A DNA stretch of 7,041 bases, taken from contig JAIRTS010000112.1 of the NCBI GenBank assembly GCA_031254795.1, positions 1-7,041 of the forward strand. Direction: 5' to 3'. Of the stretch, positions 1-6,014 are shown in pieces. This DNA is from Treponema sp. (lineage in GTDB: Bacteria > Spirochaetota > Spirochaetia > Treponematales > Breznakiellaceae). Made by a program: the position numbers and the translations under genes. The notes beneath the pieces were generated by a model, which was given only the letters and a program-made list of their open reading frames with translations, searched no databases and was not told where the DNA came from. Positions within the stretch are counted from its first letter, which is position 1. The number at the start of each line of letters is the position of its first letter.

Positions 1-1
1 A

Positions 2-124
2 ACGGGAACAATGGACGGCGCCATCGCCGGCGTTACGGCGGAGAATTCAGGCGCCGGTACGCCGGAGTCACCGCCCACCAAGCCGAAGCGGGCGTACACC
101 GGACCCGAGGGCGAGAATAAATAA
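2..124 (+). CDS. 3' end of an unidentified gene (partial at left edge)
   Basis: The frame starting at base 2 is open from the edge to a TAA at 122-124 and gives 40 residues ending in PPTKPKRAYTGPEGENK, a proline- and lysine-rich tail. About three quarters of its codons start with a purine and about 75% end in G or C, a coding-like signature. A terminator-like hairpin for the opposite strand lies further right (302-340), so this gene and the minus-strand gene beyond it would converge. The minus strand is also open across the same bases and gives a protein-like string, but its codon first positions are less biased. I do not recognise the family; the tail could belong to almost any protein. The strand choice is inferred from base composition only. 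Confidence 0.35.
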   Translation, partial: TGTMDGAIAGVTAENSGAGTPESPPTKPKRAYTGPEGENK

Positions 125-472
125 TCCCCGTCGTAAACGTGAACCAAAGGTTCGGCGCCACTAGACAGTCGCCAGTCCGTGGCGGCCAGCCTGCGCCATG
201 TCATAAGGATGGCCAACAGCGTCCCAGCGCGGCAAGTGGGGGTGGGTTTCTCCCCTCCGGGGAAATGGAAGACAGGAAACAGAGCCTGTATTAATAGACA
301 AAGATGGGGGAGCCGCGGCAATGCAGCCGCCTCCCCATCTCTCCAACTCCGCGAACTTCCGTAATGCGGTATGCTGAAATTACAGATTATTCATGATTAA
401 AGGAATATGATCTGCATATTTCTGAAAAAGCATTGAAAATGAACCAGCCCGGACATCCGCCGTGTCGCCGCC
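125..472. other. Intergenic stretch between two converging genes
   Basis: No gene is supported here. Short ORFs occur on both strands near 161-364 but have no ribosome site and no family resemblance. The stretch holds a small hairpin at 141-153 (GAACC, loop AAA, GGTTC), another at 251-263 (TCCCC, loop TCC, GGGGA), and the strong hairpin at 302-340 annotated separately. The part near 365-430 is AT-rich and may be the decayed 3' end of the broken minus-strand gene. Confidence 0.4.
302..340 (-). terminator. Probable intrinsic terminator of the small minus-strand gene
   Basis: AGATGGGG (302-309) pairs perfectly with CCCCATCT (333-340), and an inner stem GCGGC (315-319) pairs with GCCGC (326-330) around the loop AATGCA. 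Read on the minus strand the stem is followed by TTTGTCTATTAAT, a broken T-rich tract. It lies downstream of the frameshifted gene ending near 473 (or 397), which fits termination of that unit. The T tract is imperfect, so efficiency is uncertain. Confidence 0.5.
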
Positions 473-669
473 TCACGGCGCGCCCTGGCAATTTCCCGGC
501 GTCCGGCACATCGCCTTGGCTTCGGCCCGGTCTTCGCGCGCTTCCCGAATAGACTTGTCCGGTCGCTTATAAAGCGTCTCCACCGCTCTGACGAACCGTT
601 CTTCCAGCCGCAACGAAAATCCAGCCTGGCGAATTCCGCTTCCATGTTGAAACGTGTCCCCCGCGCCAT
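473..669 (-). pseudogene. Frameshifted small gene of unknown function
   Basis: The ATG at 669-667 has a strong ribosome site just upstream (GGAGG, bases 679-675, five bases away), and a promoter-like element lies a little further up. The first about 20 residues (MARGTRFNMEAEFARLDFR) read well in this frame, but the protein-like continuation is in another frame. From about base 607 that frame gives LEERFVRAVETLYKRPDK and then SIREAREDRAEAKAM, a charged, probably helical segment, ending at TGA 475-473. The original frame stays open to a stop at 397 and regains a charged look near its end (RREIARARREAATRR), so a second shift is possible. The net change lies between about 615 and 650. A small charged helical protein is all that can be said; I do not recognise the family. 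It may be a real pseudogene or a sequencing or assembly error. Confidence 0.5.
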
Positions 670-700
670 ATCCCCCTCCCGGAGTTCTTAGCTTTTCGGG

Positions 701-752
701 AGTATAGCATGAATGTGTGTAAATTGTGGGCCAACTTTAGCGCCCTAGGGCG
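701..752 (-). promoter_or_regulatory. Extended -10 promoter and 12-base palindrome upstream of the small minus-strand gene
   Basis: On the minus strand bases 709-701 read TGCTATACT, an extended -10 (TG, one base, TATACT). Transcription starting near 694 would give a leader of about 25 bases that contains the ribosome site of the gene at 669. No good -35 box is present, which is usual for extended -10 promoters. Further upstream, 741-752 is a perfect palindrome, CGCCCTAGGGCG, placed where an activator or repressor could bind. The palindrome's role is inference. Confidence 0.4.
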
Positions 753-880
753 GCGGACTGGTTCATTCTTTTCTATATTCTCGCCTGCGGACATCGACGG
801 TAGCAAGCACTCAAAACTCGCTTCTTCTCCCGCTTGAATGTGTCATGGTTTTACAGCCTTGTTAACTAAATGTATTTGGG
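753..880. other. Non-coding stretch, nothing recognised
   Basis: I see no gene, RNA or clear repeat between the palindrome at 741-752 and the first copy of the 23-base motif at 881. Short ORFs cross it without ribosome sites. Confidence 0.4.
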
Positions 881-1202
881 TATTACAGCCCACTGCGAAT
901 GAACCTCCCCACCGCAAGTGGCGTAAACAAGTTTGCGGCGAGGTATCGTGCAAGTGTTGCATTGAGGACGAGGTTCGTTCTGTTCGGAAATTATGTAACT
1001 GTGGAGGTTTGTGCAACAAACCAGTCTACTGCCATTTTTTTGTAGGCGGCGCCTATTCTAACCGCCCCAAGGGGCGAGGTATTGCACCCCATTGCGAATA
1101 AAAAACCGGTCGCCGCTTTGAATGGTTTATTCTTGCAACAACCGGTTTTTATGAACTATCCCGCTCTTCAAGGGCGGGATATTAAATTCCACTGCGAATG
1201 AA
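881..1202. repeat. Three copies of a 23-base motif with associated hairpins
   Basis: Copies lie at 881-903, 1080-1102 and 1180-1202, all in the same orientation. Each begins TATT and ends in CCA[C/T]TGCGAAT[G/A]AA; the first and third agree at about 20 of 23 positions, and the second and third start exactly 100 bases apart. Copies two and three are each preceded at once by a GC-rich hairpin: CGCCCC/GGGGCG at 1063-1076, and TATCCCGC/GCGGGATA at 1157-1181. Copy one is followed by CCAC, CGCAA, GTGG. Another hairpin, TAGGC/GCCTA, lies at 1043-1055. The block starts 17 bases beyond the groEL stop. A cysteine-rich ORF at 838-1101 runs through it but looks like a translation of repeat. The pattern suggests a dispersed intergenic element; other genomic copies cannot be seen from here. 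Confidence 0.6.
1101..1150. terminator. Candidate bidirectional terminator downstream of groEL
   Basis: AAAAACCGGT (1101-1110) and ACCGGTTTTT (1141-1150) form a perfect 10-base inverted repeat. Both strands therefore have a stem ending in a run of T. The loop of 30 bases contains a minor GAAT/ATTC pairing (1120-1123 and 1129-1132). It lies about 70-120 bases past the groEL stop on the minus strand. The long loop makes it weaker than a classic terminator. Confidence 0.45.
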
Positions 1203-1219
1203 GTCGCGTTGGACGCGCA

Positions 1220-2860
1220 TTAGTAATCCATGCCGCCCATACCGCCCATGCCACCGCCTGCCGGCGCCGCTTCTTTCTTTTCAGGAATGTCGGTGATGGC
1301 GCACTCGGTGGTGAGGAGAAGCCCCGCGATGGACGCCGCATTCTGCAATGCGGAGCGAGCGACCTTCGCCGGATCAATAATGCCTGCTCCGACCATATCA
1401 ACCCACTTCATGTTCGCCGCGTCAAAACCAACGCCAGCTTTTGAGGACTTCGCCTTATCCGCAATGACCGCGCCGTCAACGCCCGCATTTTCCGCAATCT
1501 GGCGAATCGGCTCCTCAAGAGCGCGCCTCACGATCTTGAAGCCCACTTTTTCGTCATCAGTAAGGTCTCTGACTCCGGCTTTCTCAAGAGCGCGGACAGC
1601 CTGAATCAACGCAAGACCGCCGCCCGGCACAATGCCTTCGGCAATGGCCGCGCGAGTCGCGGAGAGCGCGTCTTCCACACGGTGTTTCTTTTCTTTAAGC
1701 TCCACCTCAGTCGCCGCGCCCACGCTGATGACCGCGACGCCTCCGGCCAGCTTGGCAAGCCGCTCTTGCAATTTCTCGCGGTCATAGTCGCTGGTGGTGT
1801 CTTCGATCTGCGCCTTGATCTGGGCGATACGATCGGTGATGTCCTTCTCTTTGCCATTTCCGTTGATGATGGTGGTGTTGTCTTTGTCAATTTTGATAGT
1901 CTTCGCCTTGCCGAGTTGGCTGATGTCGGTGTTTTCCAGCTTAAGCCCAAGCTCTTCGGTGATGACCTGTCCACCGGTGAGGATGGCGATGTCTTCAAGC
2001 ATAGCCTTGCGGCGGTCGCCGAAACCGGGCGCTTTGACCGCGCAGGTGCGGAGCGTTCCGCGCAAGCTGTTCAGAACCAAGGTGGAAAGCGCCTCTCCGT
2101 CAACGTCTTCCGCAATGATGAGGAGCGGCTTGTTGCTCTGGGCTATTTTTTCAAGCAAGGGAAGGATATCCTTCATGGTGGAAATTTTCTTGTCGTGGAT
2201 AAGGATGTAGGCGTCTTCGTAGACGCTGGTCATGGTGTCCCGATCCGTAACAAAGTACGCCGAGATATACCCGCGATCAAACTGCATGCCTTCCACAAAG
2301 TCGATGGACGTGTTCATGGTCTTGGATTCTTCAACCGTGATGACACCGTCTTTGCCGACTTTCGCCATGGCGTCCGCAATGGTGTTGCCGATCTCCATGT
2401 CGTTGTTGGCGGAAACAGCCGCGACATGGGAAATTTCCTCTTTGTCCTTTATTTCCTTCGAATTCCTTTTAATCTCTTCAACCGCAATGTCAACAGCCTT
2501 GTCAATGCCGCGCTTCAATTCAATGGGAGTCATGCCTGCCGCCACAGCCTTTAGCCCCTCTTTCACCAAGGAATAGGCAAGCACCGTGGCGGTGGTGGTG
2601 CCGTCTCCGGCAAGGTCATTGGTTTTGGTCGCCACTTCTTTGAGAAGCTGCGCCCCCATGTTTTCATACGGATCCACAAGTTCAACTTCCTTTGCAACGG
2701 AAACGCCGTCTTTGGTGATGGTCGGCGCGCCGAACTTTTTGTCCAGAAGAACCAGTCGCCCTTTTGGACCAAGGGTTACCTTGACAGCCTTGGAAATCTG
2801 CTCAACACCATCCAGCAGTTTGCGCCGCGCTTCTTCGTTGAACATCAACTGTTTTGCCAT
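1220..2860 (-). CDS. groEL: 60 kDa chaperonin GroEL (complete)
   Basis: ATP-driven cytoplasmic chaperonin that folds proteins in a double seven-subunit ring capped by GroES. The 546 residues match the usual length. Visible landmarks: TLGPKGR at 29-35; the catalytic-site aspartate of TKDGVSVAKE (D51); the nucleotide loop GDGTTT at 85-90; the apical domain from about 190 to 372; VEDAL with D397, matching the E. coli ATPase aspartate D398; the conserved IVPGGG at 410-415; and a GGM-repeat tail ending GGMGGMDY. A407 sits where most GroELs have D, E or Q in the family signature, a minor deviation. The ATG at 2860 has GGAG (2870-2867) six bases upstream. There is no groES next to it, as in Treponema pallidum, where the two genes are apart. 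The gene is apparently monocistronic, divergent from eno. Confidence 0.98.
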   Translation of the reverse strand: MAKQLMFNEEARRKLLDGVEQISKAVKVTLGPKGRLVLLDKKFGAPTITKDGVSVAKEVELVDPYENMGAQLLKEVATKTNDLAGDGTTTATVLAYSLVKEGLKAVAAGMTPIELKRGIDKAVDIAVEEIKRNSKEIKDKEEISHVAAVSANNDMEIGNTIADAMAKVGKDGVITVEESKTMNTSIDFVEGMQFDRGYISAYFVTDRDTMTSVYEDAYILIHDKKISTMKDILPLLEKIAQSNKPLLIIAEDVDGEALSTLVLNSLRGTLRTCAVKAPGFGDRRKAMLEDIAILTGGQVITEELGLKLENTDISQLGKAKTIKIDKDNTTIINGNGKEKDITDRIAQIKAQIEDTTSDYDREKLQERLAKLAGGVAVISVGAATEVELKEKKHRVEDALSATRAAIAEGIVPGGGLALIQAVRALEKAGVRDLTDDEKVGFKIVRRALEEPIRQIAENAGVDGAVIADKAKSSKAGVGFDAANMKWVDMVGAGIIDPAKVARSALQNAASIAGLLLTTECAITDIPEKKEAAPAGGGMGGMGGMDY

Positions 2861-2864
2861 ATCT

Positions 2865-2937
2865 TTCTCCTTCTTAATTAACGGCTTCTTAATTACAAAC
2901 CGTTTTATACCCGGATCACCTACAGATCACCGGTTTG
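2865..2937 (-). promoter_or_regulatory. groEL leader: ribosome site, duplicated AT box, candidate promoter/operator
   Basis: Going upstream from groEL: the ribosome site AAGGAG (2872-2867); a direct repeat, TTCTTAATTA on the plus strand at 2871-2880 and 2887-2896; and a minus-strand TATAAA (2909-2904) that could be a -10. Around it, CAAACCG (2896-2902) and CGGTTTG (2931-2937) form a 7-base inverted repeat, and GATCACC occurs at 2914-2920 and 2925-2931, 11 bases apart, about one helical turn. No -35 consensus fits the TATAAA, which is compatible with an activator or an alternative sigma factor. No CIRCE element is present. Function is inferred. Confidence 0.3.
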
Positions 2938-2956
2938 AATGAAATATGATACCTCC

Positions 2957-2998
2957 GTTACCCACAGTAACTTGCATGAACCCTCTGTCAAGAGGGTT
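2957..2998 (-). promoter_or_regulatory. Palindrome over a TTGACA box upstream of groEL
   Basis: AACCCTCT (2979-2986), loop GTCA, AGAGGGTT (2991-2998) is a perfect 8-base inverted repeat. On the minus strand its centre reads TTGACA, a consensus -35, and 16 bases further lies TACTGT, which keeps the three most conserved -10 positions. Next to it is a second small hairpin, GTTAC, CCACA, GTAAC (2957-2971). Transcription would start roughly 100 bases before groEL. A repressor bound to the palindrome would cover the -35. The -10 is poor, so the promoter call is tentative. Confidence 0.35.
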
Positions 2999-3537
2999 TC
3001 TATGAGGTTTTCATATAAAATACTAAAAAACGCGCGCAACGGCAAGAAGAAAATTTGCGATTATCCAAACGCGCGAAGAATCCTCAGAATTGGCGGTTTT
3101 TTCGATGTTTGGCGGCGATCAAAGCGTGTCACGCCCGCTTATACGCCACAATCCACCCTGTCTTTGCGCTCTCAGAACGCGGAAAAAGTGGGGCGTGGAG
3201 AACGCCTCTTTTCGGCAAAGATGGCAATGACATTAAAGGCAAAACCATGTCTTTCATTCATGGAGGAAGGATGCGTCTATGGCGCGTTGACATATAACGC
3301 CGCGACCAAAGCAGTGGAGAGCGTTGGCAATGGCGCTTGCACTGGCCATCTGCGTTTCCACGCCTGTCAATCACAACGGGGAAACAAAAGATTTTGACAT
3401 AAAGCCGCCATATTCCCAAAAACGAGACCATGTGTAGAAAAATGTACAGTTGGCCTGAAAATCGAACAAGGAATGAGCCTCCGCGCCCGCAACGGGCGCT
3501 AAACCGGACTTTGCGGATAAAAACGCTTTCCACCCCC
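2999..3537. other. Long divergent intergenic region, no convincing gene
   Basis: Between the groEL promoter area and the eno promoter there are over 500 bases without a supported gene. Open frames exist on both strands (the longest about 150 codons, plus strand, 2939-3397) but none has a good ribosome site, a recognisable domain or consistent composition. Visible structure: a hairpin CCATG/CATGG near 3246-3264, GCGCCCG, CAA, CGGGCGC at 3483-3499 (a perfect 7-base stem), and TTGACA boxes near 3284 and 3392 with no fitting -10. No tRNA, tmRNA or SRP RNA signature was found by eye. A small RNA cannot be excluded. Confidence 0.4.
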
Positions 3538-3578
3538 TTGACGCTTTACGCGTAAAGGTTAAAAATAGAGTATATGAT
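3538..3578 (+). promoter_or_regulatory. eno promoter region with a 14-base palindrome as candidate operator
   Basis: TTGACG (3538-3543) is a near-consensus -35. Directly after it, 3544-3557 is a perfect palindrome, CTTTACGCGTAAAG, filling most of the spacer. AT-rich -10 candidates follow: TAAAAA (3560-3565, spacing 16) or AAAAAT (3561-3566, spacing 17), with a better box, TATGAT, further on at 3573-3578 but no -35 at the right distance. A dyad between -35 and -10 is a typical repressor position. The exact -10 is unresolved. Confidence 0.45.
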
Positions 3579-3626
3579 TTTGTTTTAGAGAAATCTACGG
3601 ACCGTTGGTTCGCGTTAATCTTATGG

Positions 3627-3657
3627 CTGCGGAAAAAGCCGCAGGTTTATAGAGGAG
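3627..3657 (+). promoter_or_regulatory. eno leader hairpin and ribosome site
   Basis: CTGCGG (3627-3632) pairs with CCGCAG (3639-3644) around an A-rich loop, seven bases before the ribosome site AGAGGAG (3651-3657), which is five bases from the ATG at 3663. The hairpin could protect the 5' end of the message or tune translation; it has no T run after it and is not a terminator. Confidence 0.4.
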
Positions 3658-3662
3658 TATCT

Positions 3663-4964
3663 ATGAGTACCATAGAATATGTCAAAGCGCGTGAAATTCT
3701 TGATTCACGTGGTAATCCCACTGTTGAAGTTGATGTTTGCCTTGAAGACGGAAGCTTTGGGCGGGCTGCGGTTCCATCGGGCGCTTCCACCGGCGAGCAT
3801 GAAGCCGTTGAGTTGCGCGATGGCGACAAGAGCCGCTATCTGGGCAAGGGCGTTCAGAAAGCTGTTGAAAATGTGAACAACATCATCGCGTCTGAGATCA
3901 TTGGGCTTGACGCTGTTGATCAGGTTGATGTGGATCACGTGATGATCGAGCTTGACGGCACCGAAAACAAGGGCAACCTCGGCGCAAACGCCATCCTCGG
4001 CGTGTCAATGGCAACGGCGCGCGCCGCCGCCGAATCTTTGGGCGTTCGGCTTTACAAATATCTGGGCGGCATTCACACCACCGTGTTGCCCGTTCCCATG
4101 GCGAACATCATCAACGGCGGCAAACATTCGGATAATAAAATCGACTTCCAGGAATTCATGGTCATGCCCATTGGCGCGGAATCCATATCGGAAGCGGTGC
4201 GCTGGACGGCCGAAGTGTTCCACACCCTGAAGAAACTTCTGAGCGAGGCCGGACATAACACCAGCGTTGGCGATGAAGGCGGGTTCGCGCCGAATCTCGG
4301 CAATGAAGAAGCGCTCCAGTTCATCGTTAAAGCGATTGAAAAAGCCGGGTACAAGGCGGACAAAGAGCAATTTGGCATTGCGATGGACTGCGCCAGTTCC
4401 GAGCTTTTTGACGAAGGCGGCAAAAAAGGCTACAAATTCTGGAAATCCAATCCAGACAAACTCTTCTCCGCTGATGAATTGATTGCGATCTATGAAAGCT
4501 GGATCGGCAAGTACCCGATTGTCTCCATCGAAGACCCCCTCGATCAGGACGATTGGGCTGGTTATGTGACCATGACGAAGAAACTCGGCTCCAGGATTCA
4601 AATCATAGGCGATGATTTCTTCGTCACCAACACGAAACGCCTTGCGCGCGGCATCAAAGAAGGCTCCTGCAACGGCATCCTCATCAAGGTGAACCAGATC
4701 GGCACCATAACCGAAACCTACGAAGCGGTCGAAATGGCGAAACGCGCCGGCTACACCGCCGTTGTTTCCCACCGGTCAGGCGAGACCGAGGACAGCTTTA
4801 TCGCGGACCTCGTGGTCGCGCTTGAGACGGGTCAGATTAAAACCGGCTCCATGAGCCGCACCGACCGCATTTGCAAGTACAACCAACTTCTCAGGATTGA
4901 GAAAGAGCTTGAAGGAGTCTCGGAGTACGCGGGCAAGAAGGCGTTCTACAACCTGAAAAATTAG
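3663..4964 (+). CDS. eno: Enolase, 2-phosphoglycerate dehydratase (complete)
   Basis: Converts 2-phosphoglycerate to phosphoenolpyruvate in glycolysis; cytoplasmic, magnesium dependent, usually a dimer or octamer. The 433 residues match the family length (E. coli 432). N-terminal domain: AREILDSRGNPTVEVDV (9-25) and the mobile loop SGASTG (39-44). Barrel domain: H155 in GGKHSDN, E164 in FQEF, general acid/base E205 in GDEGGFAP, metal ligands D242 (AMD), E290 (SIED) and D317 (IGDD), catalytic base K342 in the signature ILIKVNQIG, H370 and S372 in SHRSGETED, and K393. All expected active-site residues are present. The ATG at 3663 is fixed by the ribosome site AGAGGAG. It stands alone, divergent from groEL and convergent with mazG. 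In many bacteria, including some pathogens, enolase also joins the RNA degradosome or binds plasminogen; nothing here shows that. Confidence 0.98.
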   Translation: MSTIEYVKAREILDSRGNPTVEVDVCLEDGSFGRAAVPSGASTGEHEAVELRDGDKSRYLGKGVQKAVENVNNIIASEIIGLDAVDQVDVDHVMIELDGTENKGNLGANAILGVSMATARAAAESLGVRLYKYLGGIHTTVLPVPMANIINGGKHSDNKIDFQEFMVMPIGAESISEAVRWTAEVFHTLKKLLSEAGHNTSVGDEGGFAPNLGNEEALQFIVKAIEKAGYKADKEQFGIAMDCASSELFDEGGKKGYKFWKSNPDKLFSADELIAIYESWIGKYPIVSIEDPLDQDDWAGYVTMTKKLGSRIQIIGDDFFVTNTKRLARGIKEGSCNGILIKVNQIGTITETYEAVEMAKRAGYTAVVSHRSGETEDSFIADLVVALETGQIKTGSMSRTDRICKYNQLLRIEKELEGVSEYAGKKAFYNLKN

Positions 4965-4979
4965 AAAAAGCAAGGGACA

Positions 4980-5047
4980 GGAGCGCGATCCGGCAGGCTC
5001 GCGCTCGGCTCCACCGAATCGGCGCTCCGCAGATCCGATGGAGCGCG
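4980..5047. repeat. Two GC-rich hairpins between eno and mazG
   Basis: GAGCGCGA (4981-4988) pairs with TCGCGCTC (4999-5006), and GCGCTCC (5022-5028) pairs with GGAGCGC (5040-5046). GGAGCGCG occurs at both ends (4980-4987 and 5040-5047), so alternative pairings between the two are possible. On the plus strand no T run follows, so this is not a standard intrinsic terminator for eno, though it may protect the 3' end of its message. Confidence 0.45.
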
Positions 5048-5051
5048 CTGC

Positions 5052-5100
5052 AAAAAAGGGATGAGCCTGCTCACGGCGTTTCATCGCCGCGGTTCATCCC
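5052..5100 (-). terminator. Intrinsic terminator of mazG
   Basis: On the minus strand GGGATGA (5100-5094) pairs with TCATCCC (5064-5058), an inner CGGCG (5088-5084) pairs with CGCCG (5078-5074), and a run of six T follows (5057-5052). The mazG stop codon lies inside the left arm of the stem. On the plus strand the same stem could slow polymerase coming from eno, but only a weak T-rich tract follows. Confidence 0.75.
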
Positions 5101-5888
5101 TCCTGTTCCTTCGCGTCCCGCCAAAACGCCTCCATCGCCGCGCAGTTTTCTTTTTTCATTTCTTGGGTTGTTTCTTTCATCCTTTTTTCCACATAGGTAA
5201 AGCGGCGGGTGAATTTGATGTTCGCGCGATGCAACGCTATTGACGGATCGACCTTCATAAAACGGCAGAGATTGACAACCGTAAAAAGCAAGTCGCCCAA
5301 CTCGGATTCCAACGCGGAGAGATCAACTCGTTCCCTGCCGAATTCGTCTTGAACCTCGCCAATTTCCTCCTGAATTTTAGCGAAAACGCCGGAAGGCGCA
5401 TCCCAATCGAATCCCAGCCTCGCGGCTTTTCTCTGCAATTTGTACGCCCGGTCAAGGGGAGGCGACGCTTTTGACACCTCGTCCAGAGCCGAGTCTTTCG
5501 GCGCGCGTCCTTCCTGCTCAACCTTGATTTTCGCCCAATTTTCAAGGACTTCCCCGCTGTCTTTCACTTTCACTTCCCCAAATACGTGCGGGTGCCGGCG
5601 AATGAGCTTTTCCGAGACCGCTTCCAGCGCGCCGGAAACGGAAAAAAGCCCTCTCTGTTCGTGCATATAGGCGATCATGGTTGCAAGCAGAAATATATCG
5701 CCGAGCTCTTCCTTGATATGTTCCGGTTTGTCTTCGTCAATGGCTTCCACGCATTCGTAGGTCTCTTCAATGAGATCGCCCCGCAACGTTGAAGGCGTCT
5801 GTTCCTTGTCCCACGGACAACCATCCGGAGAGCGGAGCCGCGCCACAATATCATACAAGCCCTTGAAGGCTTCGGATTCGGTTTTCAT
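5094..5888 (-). CDS. mazG: Nucleoside triphosphate pyrophosphohydrolase MazG (complete)
   Basis: Hydrolyses (d)NTPs to NMP and pyrophosphate; in E. coli it clears aberrant nucleotides and lowers ppGpp in starvation. From the ATG at 5888 the protein has 264 residues, close to E. coli MazG (263). Both tandem all-alpha MazG domains are visible. Domain one has the entry motif RLRSPDGCPWDKEQT (17-31) and metal-binding residues E41, E42, E45, E61 and D64 (EETYE and EELGD). Domain two, after LDRAYKLQRKAARLGFDW (145-162), has E174, E175, E178, E196 and D199. The reading frame runs up to 6002, but the extra 38 residues are low-complexity and not MazG-like, so 5888 is preferred although no strong ribosome site precedes it. 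Divergent from the phage remnant; there is no mazEF or relA nearby, unlike E. coli. Confidence 0.95.
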   Translation of the reverse strand: MKTESEAFKGLYDIVARLRSPDGCPWDKEQTPSTLRGDLIEETYECVEAIDEDKPEHIKEELGDIFLLATMIAYMHEQRGLFSVSGALEAVSEKLIRRHPHVFGEVKVKDSGEVLENWAKIKVEQEGRAPKDSALDEVSKASPPLDRAYKLQRKAARLGFDWDAPSGVFAKIQEEIGEVQDEFGRERVDLSALESELGDLLFTVVNLCRFMKVDPSIALHRANIKFTRRFTYVEKRMKETTQEMKKENCAAMEAFWRDAKEQEG

Positions 5889-6014
5889 GGGAATACAATG
5901 AATGGAATTGCAAAAAAGATCAACCCTCGCCCCTGTTTTCCCGCCGCTCTTGAAAAAGGCTCCGCCGGCGGCGCCCCGCCATCTGCCGCGCCTTCCAATC
6001 AAGGAGGGCGAGGA

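Noticed and set aside
838..1101. Cysteine-rich 87-residue plus-strand ORF
   Set aside because: It runs through two copies of the 23-base motif and two hairpins, has no ribosome site, and ends exactly in motif copy two, so it looks like translated repeat DNA.
1101..1181. IS200/IS605-type element end or guide RNA
   Set aside because: Hairpins near a short motif recall such ends, but there is no tnpA or tnpB sequence, and three motif copies in one orientation do not fit one element.
1682..2554. 290-residue ORF antisense to groEL
   Set aside because: A shadow frame opposite a strongly conserved gene; no ribosome site or independent motif.
2861..3000. CIRCE operator upstream of groEL
   Set aside because: No TTAGCACTC or GAGTGCTAA-like arms are present; the dyads seen have different sequence.
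2939..3397. 152-residue plus-strand ORF in the groEL-eno gap
   Set aside because: Its start overlaps the groEL promoter palindromes, there is no ribosome site, and composition is irregular.
4005..4772. 255-residue ORF antisense to eno
   Set aside because: A shadow of the enolase codons, with valine/phenylalanine-rich text typical of an antisense frame.
5889..6002. Longer mazG with 38 extra N-terminal residues
   Set aside because: The extension is low-complexity and would run to the phage ribosome site; the MazG family begins at about the methionine at 5888.
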